DNA of 64,000 nt from Hymenopellis radicata (Eukaryota > Basidiomycota > Agaricomycetes > Agaricales > Physalacriaceae). Location of the stretch: the NCBI GenBank assembly GCA_015501595.1, contig JADNRX010000244.1:20125-84124 (forward strand). Reading direction: 5' to 3'. Of this stretch, positions 24,380 through 35,556 are shown one piece after another (the first letter of the stretch is position 1; each line of letters begins with the position of its first letter). Position numbers and translations under genes: made by a program. The notes beneath the pieces were generated by a model. That model was given only the letters and a program-made list of their open reading frames with translations. It was not told where the DNA came from and did not search any database.

Positions 24380-24437
24380 TGGCACGAGTAACTCAGCGGT
24401 TACTTGCTGTAAATGTGTTCTCACAACCTGCATTTTT
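24380..24437 (+). repeat. A-box-like cassette, variant class, copy a
   Basis: The stem letters differ (TGGCACGAG and TTGCTG) while the core AACTCAGCGGTTA is kept. T5 is at 24433-24437 and is followed by CTCTTCCCCTTGTACACAC. Confidence 0.55.
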
Positions 24438-25302
24438 AGCTCTTCCCCTTGTACACACTCAGAGGTGTTCTCTTTGCTCACTGGTGATTTGTTGCTGCGA
24501 TTCTTGCATACCGAATGAGCAGGTTTGACGTAGCGGTTGAACGTGTGTTTGTGTTCGTAGCGGCTAGCCCAAGTTTTTTTTCCTGACCCACAGTCAACTG
24601 TGCGCGTAATACTGAGTGCTCCTCGTTAGAGCAAATGCCTTGAAGCACTTGAAGTTCCGGACGCGCCGTTTGTTTTCAGGCCACGATTCCTGGCAAGGCA
24701 AAAAGAAAACTGTACTGACGGCCCCAGATGAACGACATTTTACGATGGGCCGAGGCAGGTCGCACCGTTCAGAACGTGGAGGAAGCGACGAGGGATTACG
24801 TTGCTCGACAACCGGGCCCGATGAGAGAGAGTTGGAAGGTATGATGTCGAAGGAGCCGTAAGAACAAGGAGCAAGGCGGAGAAGAGCGTCTGGACGTCCC
24901 GCTAGGTGTGTTCGTTCCCCTAACCTCACCCACCAGCTTTGCGCAGCATTTTCCCCTTTATTTACCATATCCCCTGCGCAGAGGTCAAATGAAACTTGCG
25001 ACTTGGAATTGACGCCTACTTGTATCCGCTCCCTTCCCCAGCGTGTGCTTCTATCGCGCTCGTGTTTCGAGGTCTGCGGAAAAAGGATTCCGGGATACGG
25101 AACTCTACTTGAATACTTACTATTCCAGCTACCTGCAGCGCTGTGGCTAACTGGCTACCTCGCTACATGCCTCTGCTAAGACTCCATGAAATTTTTGGTG
25201 ACTCCTCAGCAGAAACGTACTAGGGACGGGTAGCTCACTTACTTATGAACAACTTTCTTTGAACTCGCGATTCCGAGTCTTCTGTCCGTACTATGTGGCG
25301 AG

Positions 25303-25328
25303 CCAGTTTGACATAACGGTTAAACTGG
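25303..25328 (+). repeat. A-box-like hairpin with unrelated perfect stem
   Basis: CCAGTTT pairs perfectly with AAACTGG around GACATAACGGTT. The core is kept while the stem is completely different from copies 1-7. Confidence 0.55.
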
Positions 25329-26196
25329 ACATGGCTGTTAGGCTTACAGTTGTTCTTTTTGCTTGTCCTGGACCCGAAATCAATCCGCGTTGCAATCTCG
25401 TCGTCTCGTGCTGCAGAGTGGCGCCGGGTTCTTCTTCCGGTTGGAGTTTAAAGAGACTATTCCTAGCAAGGGTAAAAAAAACTCGAGTTGGCAGTCGCAA
25501 TTTGCTACCTGTGCCGTTAGACCACGGGCGCTGCTAAGTATGATTCAAAAGATAACTGTGGGATGCCTACGGAATGCGCGCACCAGCGAGAGCGACTATG
25601 CAGCCATGAATCAAGCCTTGCAATAGTTATATGTGTTAGGAAGCTGAGAAGGAGAAGAACAAGTTGGGAGTCGTTTGCGACCTGAACGAAAGCGTGGGAG
25701 ATCATTCCTGCGGAAAGCCGCTTCGAAAACATCAACTTATATGTGACGCACACGCCGACGCATATTATGACGTTAGCGTCGAGGTATCTAAATTTCTTAC
25801 TTACCGCAACTCAGCTGACAAGCTTCCAGCTTCTGTGGCGAAGAGAGCGTGTTGTCTTCGCGTGGAATGCGCGCATTGCAGTGGTGAGATGCCATGAAGC
25901 GTGAAAGCCGGCTTTGAACGGGAGGCATGGCAGTAGAGAGGATGGGGCGTGTTATGATTGAGTACGCATAACACACGCCTGTACGAATTTCCAGGAAGAA
26001 TTGAACGAAGGAGAAATGAAGAGGCTGCGAGACGTGAATTTGTTCATGTTTGGACATCCAGACCGCACTCCTAATGAACATCACCCGGGCGCGTTCGTCC
26101 TTCACGCCGCGTATAAGGCAGACGATGATACACCGAGGACGAAGTACACGTCTGTCAACGGACAACTCAGTGCACGTACTCAAACGATCGAGTGGC

Positions 26197-26257
26197 TGGC
26201 GGCAGAGGTGGTGTAGCGGTTACCTACTGCCATGGATCTTCCGAAAAATGCATTTTT
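26197..26257 (+). repeat. A-box-like hairpin/oligo-T cassette, copy 7
   Basis: Consensus hairpin (GGTGGTGTAGCGGTTACC, closing CTACTGCCAT). T5 follows at 26253-26257, then AGGCTTCTGCTGGC. Confidence 0.65.
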
Positions 26258-27050
26258 AGGCTTCTGCTGGCTCTCTGCGAGGACAGATAATCCTTGCAAA
26301 CAGAATCGGAGTGGAAAGGACGACTGTCATTGAGTCAACGCGGGGGGGCCTTCTGTCCTCGAACGCCGTTGGAGCTCCTCGTCATGCATTAGACATTCAT
26401 ATGTTCCCGTACGCGCTTCCTCACGCCCAGTCTTCGCCCCCGGGTTTCTTCATTCACAGCCTCCCGTCTGCCTTGTATGGTGAAGGAATTGCGCGTATTG
26501 GAAGAAGAGCCAGCTTCAGTTCTACTGCGCAATATGGACTTCGCGCACGAGAGAGGAGGAGGCGGCGAGGCTTTCTATGTGTCTCGCAGTCAGCGGCTAT
26601 CAGCTCTTCTGACCGCCCCGTCTTCAACGATGTCGCGTCTGCTTGTGCACGGCACAGAACGCCCAGACTTGCTCTTGCGCTACACTTGATTCCTACTTGG
26701 CGAAGGGTGACTGGTGAAGCGGTTACCTATTGATAGGTGAATATTGTTTCCTCTTTTTGGGTTTAACGTCTGTGGTCGTGATACCTAATCCCAACCGACT
26801 CGCCGAGGACTCAGCCTGGAGGCGCGACTGCCTTCTTCATTGCCCGCGGATATTCAGAAACCCTTGACAGCGAATAACGGTCCGACTCGTGCATTGTAAC
26901 AATGTAAGAGTTTCCTTGCGCTCGCTATTAATCTTCTCTCCGGCGTCTCCGTCAGTTCTTCAACATATAAACTGATCCGGGCTTTGCGCGCTCCCTGCGT
27001 CTTTGTCTAATCGAGCTCGTCGCTTCAAAGCCTTCTTTTTCAAGTTTGCT

Positions 27051-27116
27051 ACTGGCACGAGTAACTCAGCGGTTACTTGCTGTACCATCATATCGCGAGT
27101 AGGCCGATGCATTTTT
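27051..27116 (+). repeat. A-box-like cassette, variant class, copy b
   Basis: Sister of the copy at 24380: TGGCACGAGTAACTCAGCGG, then TTACTTGCTG. T5 is at 27112-27116. Similarity continues through the TTGTACACAC flank. Confidence 0.55.
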
Positions 27117-27716
27117 GGCTCTTCCCTTGTACACACCCAGAGGTGTTTTCTTTGCTCCGTGATTTTTTCCGCGATGCTTTGTCCTCTCGACTTGAATGAA
27201 TGAGCAGGTTTGACGTCGCCTCTGGACGGGCTGCTGCTTTTGTTGCTGGTGCTTTGATTTTTTCCTGATTCTGCGTTGCTGCACGGGGATCATCATTCTC
27301 AGAGTACTGAGTGCTCCTCATTGATTTCAAGTTCCATTAGAGCAATACCTGGTACTGGGAGGACACCAATGATGTTGGGAGACGATTCCCGGCAAGGCAA
27401 AAAAAAACTAGAGGGCCAGCTAGGCATCGGCAATTGCTACCTGTGCCGTTAGAGCACAGGTGCTGATAGGATTCAGTACTCAAGGCGAGTAATAGTATAT
27501 GGGCGGAATTCTGCTTACGCTTTTCGTTTCGCTGATGCTACATTTACGATGGGCCGTGCCGCGGGAGGTCACAGTATTCAGAAGCGGACTGGAAGACGGG
27601 GGAGGGAGTACGTTGCCGCGCTCGACAACTGACAACCGGGCACGATGATGCATTGGTAGAGAGAGCTGGAAGGTGGGATGGAGATCGTTGCCAGTGAAAG
27701 TTTGTGCAATAGTAGC

Positions 27717-27768
27717 CAGTCTAGCTTAACGGTTATACTGATGCATGATGCCGGGGAGAGGAATTTTT
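27717..27768 (+). repeat. A-box-like hairpin/oligo-T cassette, third stem type
   Basis: CAGTCTA and TATACTG enclose GCTTAACGGT. T5 follows at 27764-27768. Confidence 0.5.
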
Positions 27769-28781
27769 AGTTCGTGCGAGCCTGGGCCTCAAGTCATTGT
27801 TTACTGTTCAAACGTTCAAGGGACAGTGGATGCCCGTTCCTGACTCAAAGGGCGACATTCAAATCGCATTCTGAGGCGATGTACATTTGAAGGGTACAAG
27901 TCCGAACTTGTCTTCTCCCCGTTATCTTGTGGTGTGTCTCCACACAGCTTTCACCGATTCACCCGCACCTCCTCCTAGCGATCCCCTCTCAATGGATGGA
28001 TTGGGTATGCGAGCTAGAACCATGCACGTCTCTGAGTCTTCCAGCGGTCCTCAGTGTCTTAGGTACAGACAGCCCAATGTCTCCCGAGCTCATATGGCCG
28101 ACTGGCTATTTGCTCCATAGTTGTGATTCGCAAGTACATTTTTTCTGCTACCTAAGCCTTTGCGCTTCATCCGGCTTTGCAGTGAACAGTGGCCAACTCT
28201 AATGGGGGTTTCGACTCGGAAGAACGTGGGAAGAGGAGCTCCAAGCTCGCCTTTCTCGAGTCCAGCATATCTACCGGTAGACAAGATTCGGGCGCAAGTT
28301 ATTTTGGGGCCTGCGACTCGGACAATGACCACTGGCAGCACTGAACGGCCGGTCCTAAAACGAGAATGGATATTAACCCTGAAAGACATTAACAATTTTG
28401 CTACCCTCCCCGTACTCAGACTTGCCATGACTCCTGACGAAAGTTCATTTGAACTCTCATCACAAGGGAAGGCTGGATACCCTGGACCCAGAGCCGCCAT
28501 TTTCGACGTGTTTTGGACTGGCTTGGCACCCGCTCCGCGTGCACGCTTAGAACTCAGTGCATTCTGTAGCGGCATCTTCACAATACTGGCGTCCCCCAGC
28601 AACCGGGAACGCGTCATTCCCCCCTCACCCCGAGCGCGTGAAGTTTTTTGGCGGCTGCCGCCACAAACGATGACAATCGTGCCAACCTCAATACATGAAG
28701 TCTAGAGGAGAAGTCCGACCGACGCAGTGAGACGTACATGAAGCTCACAACCAACATGTACGACGCGTAAATCACTCCTAG

Positions 28782-29276
28782 TCAGGCGATACAGCCGGGC
28801 CTATAGGACGCAAGCCAGAGCATCATTCTCCACCTCGTCTTCGTGTTGTCGTTGTGTTTCAGAGCTCGGATCAGCTTTCTGTAAGGTTTTGGTGTGCCAG
28901 GGATGACAATGACATCACCCGTATCGTACGAGTCGTCAAAGAAGACGGACGTATACGGCCAGCCGATAAGTTCGATACCTGCGATGGAATGGGGGAGTGT
29001 ATCCCGCGGTGAGCAAAGGAGCTTGGCGAGCTCACTAGCATTGGCCGGGCAGGATACGACGAGCGTGAGAGATGGAAGGTAATGCCGACTGGTGTGGGTC
29101 CAAGTGGTGTGGACGAGTGCGCACGATAGAAGAGCGGCCTTGTCGTAGACCAGATAGGAAATGATAAGGTCGACTAGCTCTTGGGGTACACGCTCGAATG
29201 AGCCGGTCGTAGTATGTAGCCGGGGCTGTGGCTGGGTCCGCTTGGTGAACATGTTGCCGATGGTTTTAAAGATCAT
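28782..29276 (-). CDS. Short F-box-like protein
   Basis: A single open frame of 164 residues from the ATG at 29276. Residues about 28-55 fit an F-box (FERVPQELVDLIISYLVYDKAALLSC), followed by ALVHTTWTHTSRHYLPSLTL, a common start of fungal F-box proteins. The usual long C-terminal region is missing and the protein stops soon after, so it may be a truncated member of its family. No intron is needed. Its 5' and 3' flanks recur just downstream at 29460-29690, without the coding region. Confidence 0.6.
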   Translation of the reverse strand: MIFKTIGNMFTKRTQPQPRLHTTTGSFERVPQELVDLIISYLVYDKAALLSCALVHTTWTHTSRHYLPSLTLVVSCPANASELAKLLCSPRDTLPHSIAGIELIGWPYTSVFFDDSYDTGDVIVIPGTPKPYRKLIRALKHNDNTKTRWRMMLWLASYRPGCIA

Positions 29277-29459
29277 GATGGTTACAGACAGAGGACAGAA
29301 GGTGGCTGTGCATCTCGACAGGACCTAAACCAGATCTTCGCGGCTGCGACCCTTTATTCACCATAACCTGCGATGCTCTCCAAAGGAAACGACCCCGGTC
29401 TCTCTGCATCGACTACAGCGCAACTTCTGATGCACTTTCCGACCTGCAGGACCAACAGT

Positions 29460-29690
29460 GCCAATACGAACGTGAAGCTCACGACCAACATCCGCAAATC
29501 ACTCCGAGTCAGGCCTGATGCGCAAACACCTGGGCCTGAAGGAAGAAAGGCTAAGCATCATTCTCCACCTCTTCCTCGTGCTGTCGTTGCGTTTCAGAGC
29601 TTCTCTATACAGCCGTGGTGTACCGGTTTGAAAGATCATGATGATTACAGACAGAGGACAGTCGGTGGATGTGCACTTCTACTGAGCGTA
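29460..29690. repeat. Flank-only duplicate of the F-box locus
   Basis: This stretch repeats, in the same orientation, the DNA on both sides of the 28782-29276 gene. It matches the tail region around 28735-28870, with the shared CATCATTCTCCACCTC. It then jumps to the start region around 29269-29315, with the shared ATTACAGACAGAGGACAG. The gene body between is absent. Confidence 0.75.
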
Positions 29691-29712
29691 AGTTTCGTAG
29701 GCCACATGAGAA

Positions 29713-30164
29713 TCAAAGCCCTTTTCCATCAACTTTCTTCAGTGTCAAGGAATTGAGGTCGACATCGTCAAAAGTCCGAACCTGTTACACCAAAGCTTCA
29801 GTAAACCCCGGTTCATTGGTGAACTGACGACCCAGCTCACGTTGATCCCTTTCATGCACTCGAAGGCCCCGGGCAGCATAGATGTCCCGAAAATACTCGT
29901 GCCACACTTGGGGCAAAAGTCATGTACGAGTCGGCCTTGGCCAAAGGTGTAAGACTGAAATGAAGATCCATCGTGAGTAAACCAAGAAAAGCAGAACTTG
30001 ATGGCATCATCCTTGAGATAGACGAAGAGGTAGCTGTTGCGTGCGCAGATGGAGCAGTTGCAGCTGATAACGTCGTGCCCGCTCTCAAGAGGGGGCGAGA
30101 TGTTCGCAGAGAAGCTGATCTTGCCGCAATGGCAGCTGCCCTTGTAAGTCGCGGAGGATGACAT
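29713..30164 (-). CDS. GFA/CENP-V domain zinc protein
   Basis: A 130-residue protein of the GFA (glutathione-dependent formaldehyde-activating enzyme-like) fold. Exons are 29841-30164 and 29713-29781 with a 59-nt intron. The zinc-binding cysteines are visible as SCHCGKISF, ISCNCSICARN and DFCPKCGTS, in the usual order. The end reads GINVRTFDDVDLNSLTLKK, typical of fungal members. Members are small soluble zinc proteins, and their substrates are mostly unproven. The frame is open, with a somewhat longer than usual middle segment after DDAIKF. Confidence 0.85.
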
Positions 30165-31200
30165 TGGGTGTTAAAGTCGGGGGACGTTGACAGTACCAAG
30201 TTCTGAGTCCAGAATGGGTATGTCTCGTACCAGTCCCAATGTCCGGCTGAAAGAAGTTAGGTGTATGAACGTTCCCAGCATAGTTGAGCACTTGTAGAGC
30301 AGGTGCAGAAGTCGTCTCAGTTGATTGTCGGGACCAAGTCGGAGCACAGGCCAGGAACGCCGGATTCAAGCACGTGGCACCCTCAACTCTTTCCACGTCC
30401 ACGTCCACTGCCATGTCAACGAATCGACGACCTTCGAGCGACCGTAATCTTTAAATCAGGATGCATCGTCACCGACGCGGAAATGGGTTTGGTACCCACT
30501 CCTTTCTCACTCCGGCCTCCTGCTGACTTGTGGACAACTCGGACAGCACACGACTATTTCTCTTTCAATCGCTCCTGGCCTCACGCAGCTTAGCGCCGTG
30601 CTCCCTTACCAGACGTTGGTGGTCTTGTTTTCAGCTCGACGATCTCTCATTGACGTGGACGCGGAGCGAGGACTCAAGTCTCGCAGAATATAATCAAAGA
30701 GAATTAATGGCACCTTCCGCCCTAAAGAGTCGGTAACGTATCTCTCGCCGTTTGTAGGCACGATATTCTTCAAGATGTCGCTGAGCTTTTTTTCTCCTTG
30801 TTCTCACCGTTGAACAGGCCTTCCCGTTCTATTCTTTCTCCGCTATGTGGTAATAACAGAGAGATGTTCCCCAGCCACAAATGTCTGCGTTGATCACCTT
30901 ACTAACCTTCGCTCGATATATCCCTTTTTCGGGGCTGCTAGACTCTATTCAAGTCTTTCGTCGATATTCAGCAGTTGTCCGCCGAGCGCATCGGCTTCTT
31001 GAGGAAGCTTCCCTGGACCGTAGGAGAGATGGCATGGCCACGATGCCTTCATGCGGAACAATGGAAGTCGGTCTTTCATTTCAAGTTCGTCTGCACATGA
31101 GACCAATCTCCCAGATAGTCTACCGAGACTGTAAAGTGTCCCGTTCTTCTCGGCCCTCAAGTCTCGCTAACAAAGGTCGTAGTGCCATTTCCTTGGTCAT
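30165..31200. other. No confident gene
   Basis: Open frames on both strands overlap without motifs. This is probably the promoter side of the GFA gene plus unassigned sequence. Confidence 0.35.
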
Positions 31201-32130
31201 CTGCTACTTGCCTTTCCGGGGGCCGTCTCGTCTTGCGCTAGACGAATGCTCGCGGACGAACATGCATGGAATCAAATCGGAGTTCGACGTCTCCCACCAC
31301 AAGAGGCTTAACTGATAATCACGACCGCGTGATCTGGTACCGGAGACTTGTGTGTAAACCCAACTCTCTGTATCCGTTCTGAGGAACACGAGGACGTTAG
31401 TAATATCAATCATCAGACTTCATGGGTTCAGACCAAGGTGAACGACAGTTGATCCGCGGTAAAGTCTCGATGTCCGGTGTCCACATCTTCTATGGTCAAC
31501 AGTATCGCGCTAGGCATTCATCCGTTCCTCGACATTTACTATTAGGGACGCCCGCCCGTGCCGACTGTTATCAGTGATCTCGCGTCTCTGAGAATCAGAA
31601 ACCAATGCTTGATCCAGTTCGTTATAGTGAATCGATAGCACCGATTTCAAGTCTGGACTCTGGAAGTACGGTTATTCCACCCCAACTTAACTCATGTTTA
31701 GTGCTATCAGCGGTCTTGCGGCCGCAGGGGGCTACTGGCGTCTTAATTCCGACCCAGCACATCCATCATCAACTAAGGAGGCGTATGGAGCCGCCGAGAT
31801 GGCCAACTTGTCGCGCGCAAACCGTGGATGAAACGGTCCGGGCGTTCTAGGTGGAAGATCGCGTCAAGAGTAGATGCACAACGGACACGCTCAAGCTCGT
31901 GGGCAGCGATGGGTGGAGTCGTAATATGCTCATCGGTTTGATCCAACACGTGCATTTTATCGAGCGGGTGTTAGAATGTGCTGATTCGGATTTCCAGTTT
32001 GGATTAGAAACGGAGGTCGTGAGACGCATCTTTTGGAGAACTAGGGTGATTGCGCGCGAACTAAAGTGGCCTATGGGTGGTATTAATCTTAGCTCGCAAT
32101 ATCCATGTACGTGTCGGTTCAAGTGGCGTT
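31201..32130 (+). pseudogene. Possible relic of a Zn2Cys6 transcription factor
   Basis: PSRLALDECSRTNMHG near 31215-31270 resembles the start of a Gal4-type zinc cluster (R-x-x-ACDECRR-x-K) with the first cysteine and others lost. About 750 bp downstream, ETEVVRRIFWRTRVIAREL recalls the RRR-x-FW block of the fungal transcription factor middle domain. The frames between are broken. Both similarities are weak, and the call is tentative. Confidence 0.25.
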
Positions 32131-32333
32131 AACTATTTTTTTACGAAGGTCGTTTGCATAGTAAAGCTGGGTGGTCTTCGTACTCGCGGCATACCATAAG
32201 CCGCAGACGCTTGAACGTGGTACCATTATGCGAACACGTCGGAAGGAACTTGGAGGATGAAAACGAAATGGAAGTGATATCTTAAAAGATGATCAAGGAC
32301 AGGAACATTTTGAATGGAAAAATCCGAGGCACG

Positions 32334-33965
32334 ACAACTCTCGTAAGATTAGTTATTGTAGAATAACTAAAATTGGTCCTAATAACTTAAATTAGTGTTC
32401 AACTCGACGAAATACGCTCATCAATAACTGGAGTTGGCAAAATGCAGGTTCAATAACTGAAATGGGGAGTGCCGTGCCGCTCCTGCTTGGGGACCATGGC
32501 CGCCGGAGTGCGCTCTAGCGTGGCGCATCAACCCGCCTCTTTGATGTAGAGTTGACTGCTGTGTGCGAAGGTTTTGTCTAAGACTTGTTGGGGAGGCGGT
32601 TTCAGGACCCCGAGGAGTGCAAGGCAAGGGAATGGATGTGACTGAAGTGTCCACATTCACCACGAAGGCTCCGTGGACAAGGGGACTGAGTATGTTACAT
32701 TTGATCACCCAATCTACAGAGGCGGCGGCAGTTCTGGAAATACGCGCACACATCGGTGGCAGTGCCATGGAGGGCTGTCTCGCTGATTTCAGTTATTCGC
32801 CCAAATTTAGTTATTACAGCTATAACTTAGTCTCTTTAAACAGACGTTCTATACACGATCGATTTCGGTAGTGTGAGGTGCGATCGATGTGTATAGAGTC
32901 TGTCGATTAAGGTGGGGTCTGTACCGTTATTGGGTTTATTACATAAGTTACCCGGTGCCGCGTCCTCCACCATTTCCCTTGCGCGTCGCCATACTCTTCA
33001 GCGAGCTGACACCGCTGCACAAACTCATCACCAGCGCTGCCCTGGAGCTACAGCCACGGTTACTGCACTATGAAGATGCTCGCATACGGCTCCGCAGGAC
33101 CGCGCAGGACTCGGCGCACGATGACGAATCGGCAGCAGTCCGAAAAGTACCACTCTTTTACTGCCATGGACGACGAGCGCAGTGCCCGCAGAAGTGCGTC
33201 GGTGGACACGACGTCCCGGCAGGACCATATACGAGCATGGAAGATGTCCTGGCAACTGGACTAGGACCAATGACGCGATATAGCGGTGCAACAATTTCCC
33301 GAGCGACGACGCTGAGAGTACTAGTAGCATTCGCAGATGCGCGTTGGATGGCTTGACTGTAGGCGGGATTGGGTCGTGGTTGTGAATGGGACATCACGTA
33401 TGATACTAGATGACTCCATACTATTCCATCGTGCGTCTCTCTCTCTCTCTGCCACTCTGCTTGCTCCGTTGCTTTGGGCGCGGAAATTCTTACCGGTGGC
33501 CATCACCGCGAAGGGACGTCCTTTTTCGAGCCCACGGAATCTACTCCTGTTGATCTCCTCCAGAATCACCTAGCGCCTCCTACTCCTGCTGTTACCACTG
33601 CTTTCTATTCCGTATCCATAACGGAGTACTCATGCAACTGTGCCCAGGCCCCATACGCGCCATCGTCGCGCCGCCAGCGCGTCACGTCTACGTTTGGAGA
33701 CGCCATAGATGATGGCAGGTAAATGGTTGGGCTGCGAGGGATGGGACATAGCTCTAGTTTTCTTTCTACCGACATTATCTGGACAATACAATTTTTTCTT
33801 CCTGCTCTATCGATGTGTGCGCGCTGCTTGAGCCTTGCTCTGGCGTCGCTCTATTACTTTTCGGCCGTCTGAGTGAGCTTACGTAGTTGACCAAAATAAC
33901 TTCAATCACGGTACATACCCCACCTTAAACACTAGACTAGCTATAACTAATCTTACGATAGTTGT
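32334..33965. mobile_element. 1.63-kb element with 23-bp terminal inverted repeats
   Basis: The ends carry ACAACTCTCGTAAGATTAGT (32334) and the inverted near-copy at 33943-33965; 22 of 23 positions match. A second internal inverted pair, TTAAGGTGGGGTCTGTACC at about 32909 against the complement at about 33911-33929, adds to the structure. No transposase motif is visible in the interior, and no clear target duplication was found. A (TC)n run lies near 33437. Confidence 0.6.
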
Positions 33966-34135
33966 ATATAAGTACTCGAAAAATCCTCAACCCGGTGCGG
34001 GATGCCAGCCTTTGCCAGGGTTACGCACCGAGAGTCTCTGCATCTAGTAGGTCCAGAGAATGCAAGCTCGACAAAAGGAGGGTGCAAAAGGGTTTTACAG
34101 ACATGACACCATTTGAGGAAAGTCCCAATTTTCTC

Positions 34136-34142
34136 TATATAA
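34136..34142 (+). promoter_or_regulatory. TATA box of the secreted-protein gene
   Basis: TATATAA lies 62 bp upstream of the ATG at 34204. Confidence 0.55.
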
Positions 34143-34281
34143 GCCAACTGAACAAGCCAGAATCCTCAGACTGCAGTCCACCAGCCTCTTTCGCATAAAC
34201 AACATGTTCAAGCTCACCGCCACATTCTTCGCTCTGCTCACGACCACCGCCTTGGCGATGTCCGTCGTAAACCGTGCGGAG

Positions 34282-35104
34282 TAGGGCTTGGTTTACTGTA
34301 CGGTTTCGACCGCAAGTTCGCATAACGCGTCACGCGGGCCTGGGAACTGAACTTAGCTTAAAACATAACACATCACGGACCTCAAATTCAGGGTCACATC
34401 GCCCAAAACGGCAAAAATTTCGCTCCCGCCTACGGCGGGACGTCCAAATATAGTAATTTAGACCCTTGTGCCTGGTTACGAACTTGTTCCATATAAGTTC
34501 GTAGCATAACACGTCACAGGCCGCGAACCTACGGTCGAAACCGTACAGTATAATAGATTCAAGGATTGAAAACGGTTTACAACTTTTTTCTCAAAATACA
34601 GGTGTTTCTAACGCGGTTTTTAACTCGCGGCCGAGATGCCCGAAGCGGTCCACGTGACACAAAAATTTCGCTTCTCGAGTGGCCATAAACTCCTCTTGTG
34701 CCATTATTTTCACCTCCAGTAAGCATATACTCCAGTATCAAGTGTAAATAGAGTCTGAATGGCAATGTGTTGTGCATATGAGAGCTGTTCATGCAATGGC
34801 GGGTGAGTTGCGGATTGCTGGGATTGCTGGGAACCCTCAAGTACTCGGTAAATCTGACCAAAGTGCTCCGGGATGTTCTTACTGAACTGAGGATATCGGG
34901 TATACTAGAAAAATCTCCAACCAGACTTATGTTCAGCCTTCCGCAAGGCGCGATTGCGACGCGTCGGGAGGCAGGAACATCACGTGTGCTGACATAATTG
35001 AAAACATTAAAAACAGGGGGGTCCAGCAGTTGGTCAGTTTATATCGTTTAAAACAGGCTGTTTTAAACGTTGTTTGCAAACATCTCCTTACTAACCAAGC
35101 CCTA
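34282..35104. mobile_element. hAT-like non-autonomous element, copy 1
   Basis: It begins TAGGGCTTGGTTTA and ends TTACTAACCAAGCCCTA, forming terminal inverted repeats. Eight-bp duplications GTGCGGAG (34274-34281) and GTGTGGAG (35105-35112) flank it. TSD length and the TAGGG terminus fit the hAT superfamily. It has no transposase. A 253-bp MITE is nested near its left end. Confidence 0.9.
34296..34548. mobile_element. 253-bp TA-targeting MITE (CTGTAC family, type A)
   Basis: CTGTACGGTTTCGACCG at the left and its complement at the right, flanked by TA at 34294-34295 and 34549-34550. The empty site is present in hAT copy 2 at about 39022-39036. It has the same length and ends as the element at 37392-37644. 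Confidence 0.9.
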
Positions 35105-35556
35105 GTGTGGAGAGCATCTCTCCCATCGCTTCGAACTCCGGCATCGAGCCCGGTCCCGATGCCATCACCATCTTCAGGACGTGCACCGATATCAACTTCG
35201 GGGGGTTCTGCGTCGTCTGGGTCTCGGACGTCTTGCCCTCCGGATGCGGTAGCCTAAGTGCTGCCGGACAACAAGACTCCGTCTCGAGCGCCTCGACTCC
35301 TGCGGGCATCGCGTGTACCCTGTTCGAGTAAGCAATTTGTGCTACCAGCATGCATATAATGAATGGTCGTTGACTTCTACGCTCAGAGACGCGGGATGCT
35401 CGGGAAGAACTCAGCTTGTCGTTGGAACCATCAACGACTTGAGGACCGTCGGGTTCCAGGACACCGCGACGTCTTTCAACTGCCGTTCCACTTGAACGGA
35501 AGTTATGCTCAGCGACATTGAAGGTGATATATTTCTCCAGAACAAAGCATGATATA

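Larger units (their letters stand above)
20559..28700. repeat. 8-kb block of degenerate interspersed repeats, no convincing gene
   Basis: Several sequence blocks recur two to seven times in diverged form. Examples are 21320-21400 with 23115-23195, 20944-21030 with 22098-22170, 24360-24480 with 27035-27160, and 24590-24845 with 27290-27680. All open frames are short, and none has a domain. The block also has a 12-13-base G run near 21281 and T runs near 22742 and 23622. Confidence 0.7.
34204..35495 (+). pseudogene. Small secreted crystallin-like protein gene split by a hAT-like element
   Basis: Exon 1 (34204-34281) encodes a signal peptide (MFKLTATFFALLTTTALA). The frame is then cut by an 823-bp element. 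After it the frame resumes at 35113-35327 and, past a 59-nt intron, at 35387-35495. Counting the 8-bp duplication once, the pieces join in phase to about 133 residues. The mature part has ITIFRTCTDINFGGFC, SSASTPAGIACTLFEDAGC and GTINDLRTVGFQDTATSF. This spacing of Cys, Gly and aromatic residues recalls beta/gamma-crystallin-like secreted fungal proteins. The fold assignment is inference. As it stands the gene makes only a signal peptide plus a few residues before TAG. Confidence 0.75.

Noticed and set aside
20559..28700. CRISPR-like array
   Set aside because: Copies are diverged, unevenly spaced by hundreds of bases, and the host is a fungus.
33437..33452. (TC)n microsatellite as a promoter element
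   Set aside because: It lies inside a TIR element with no gene downstream.
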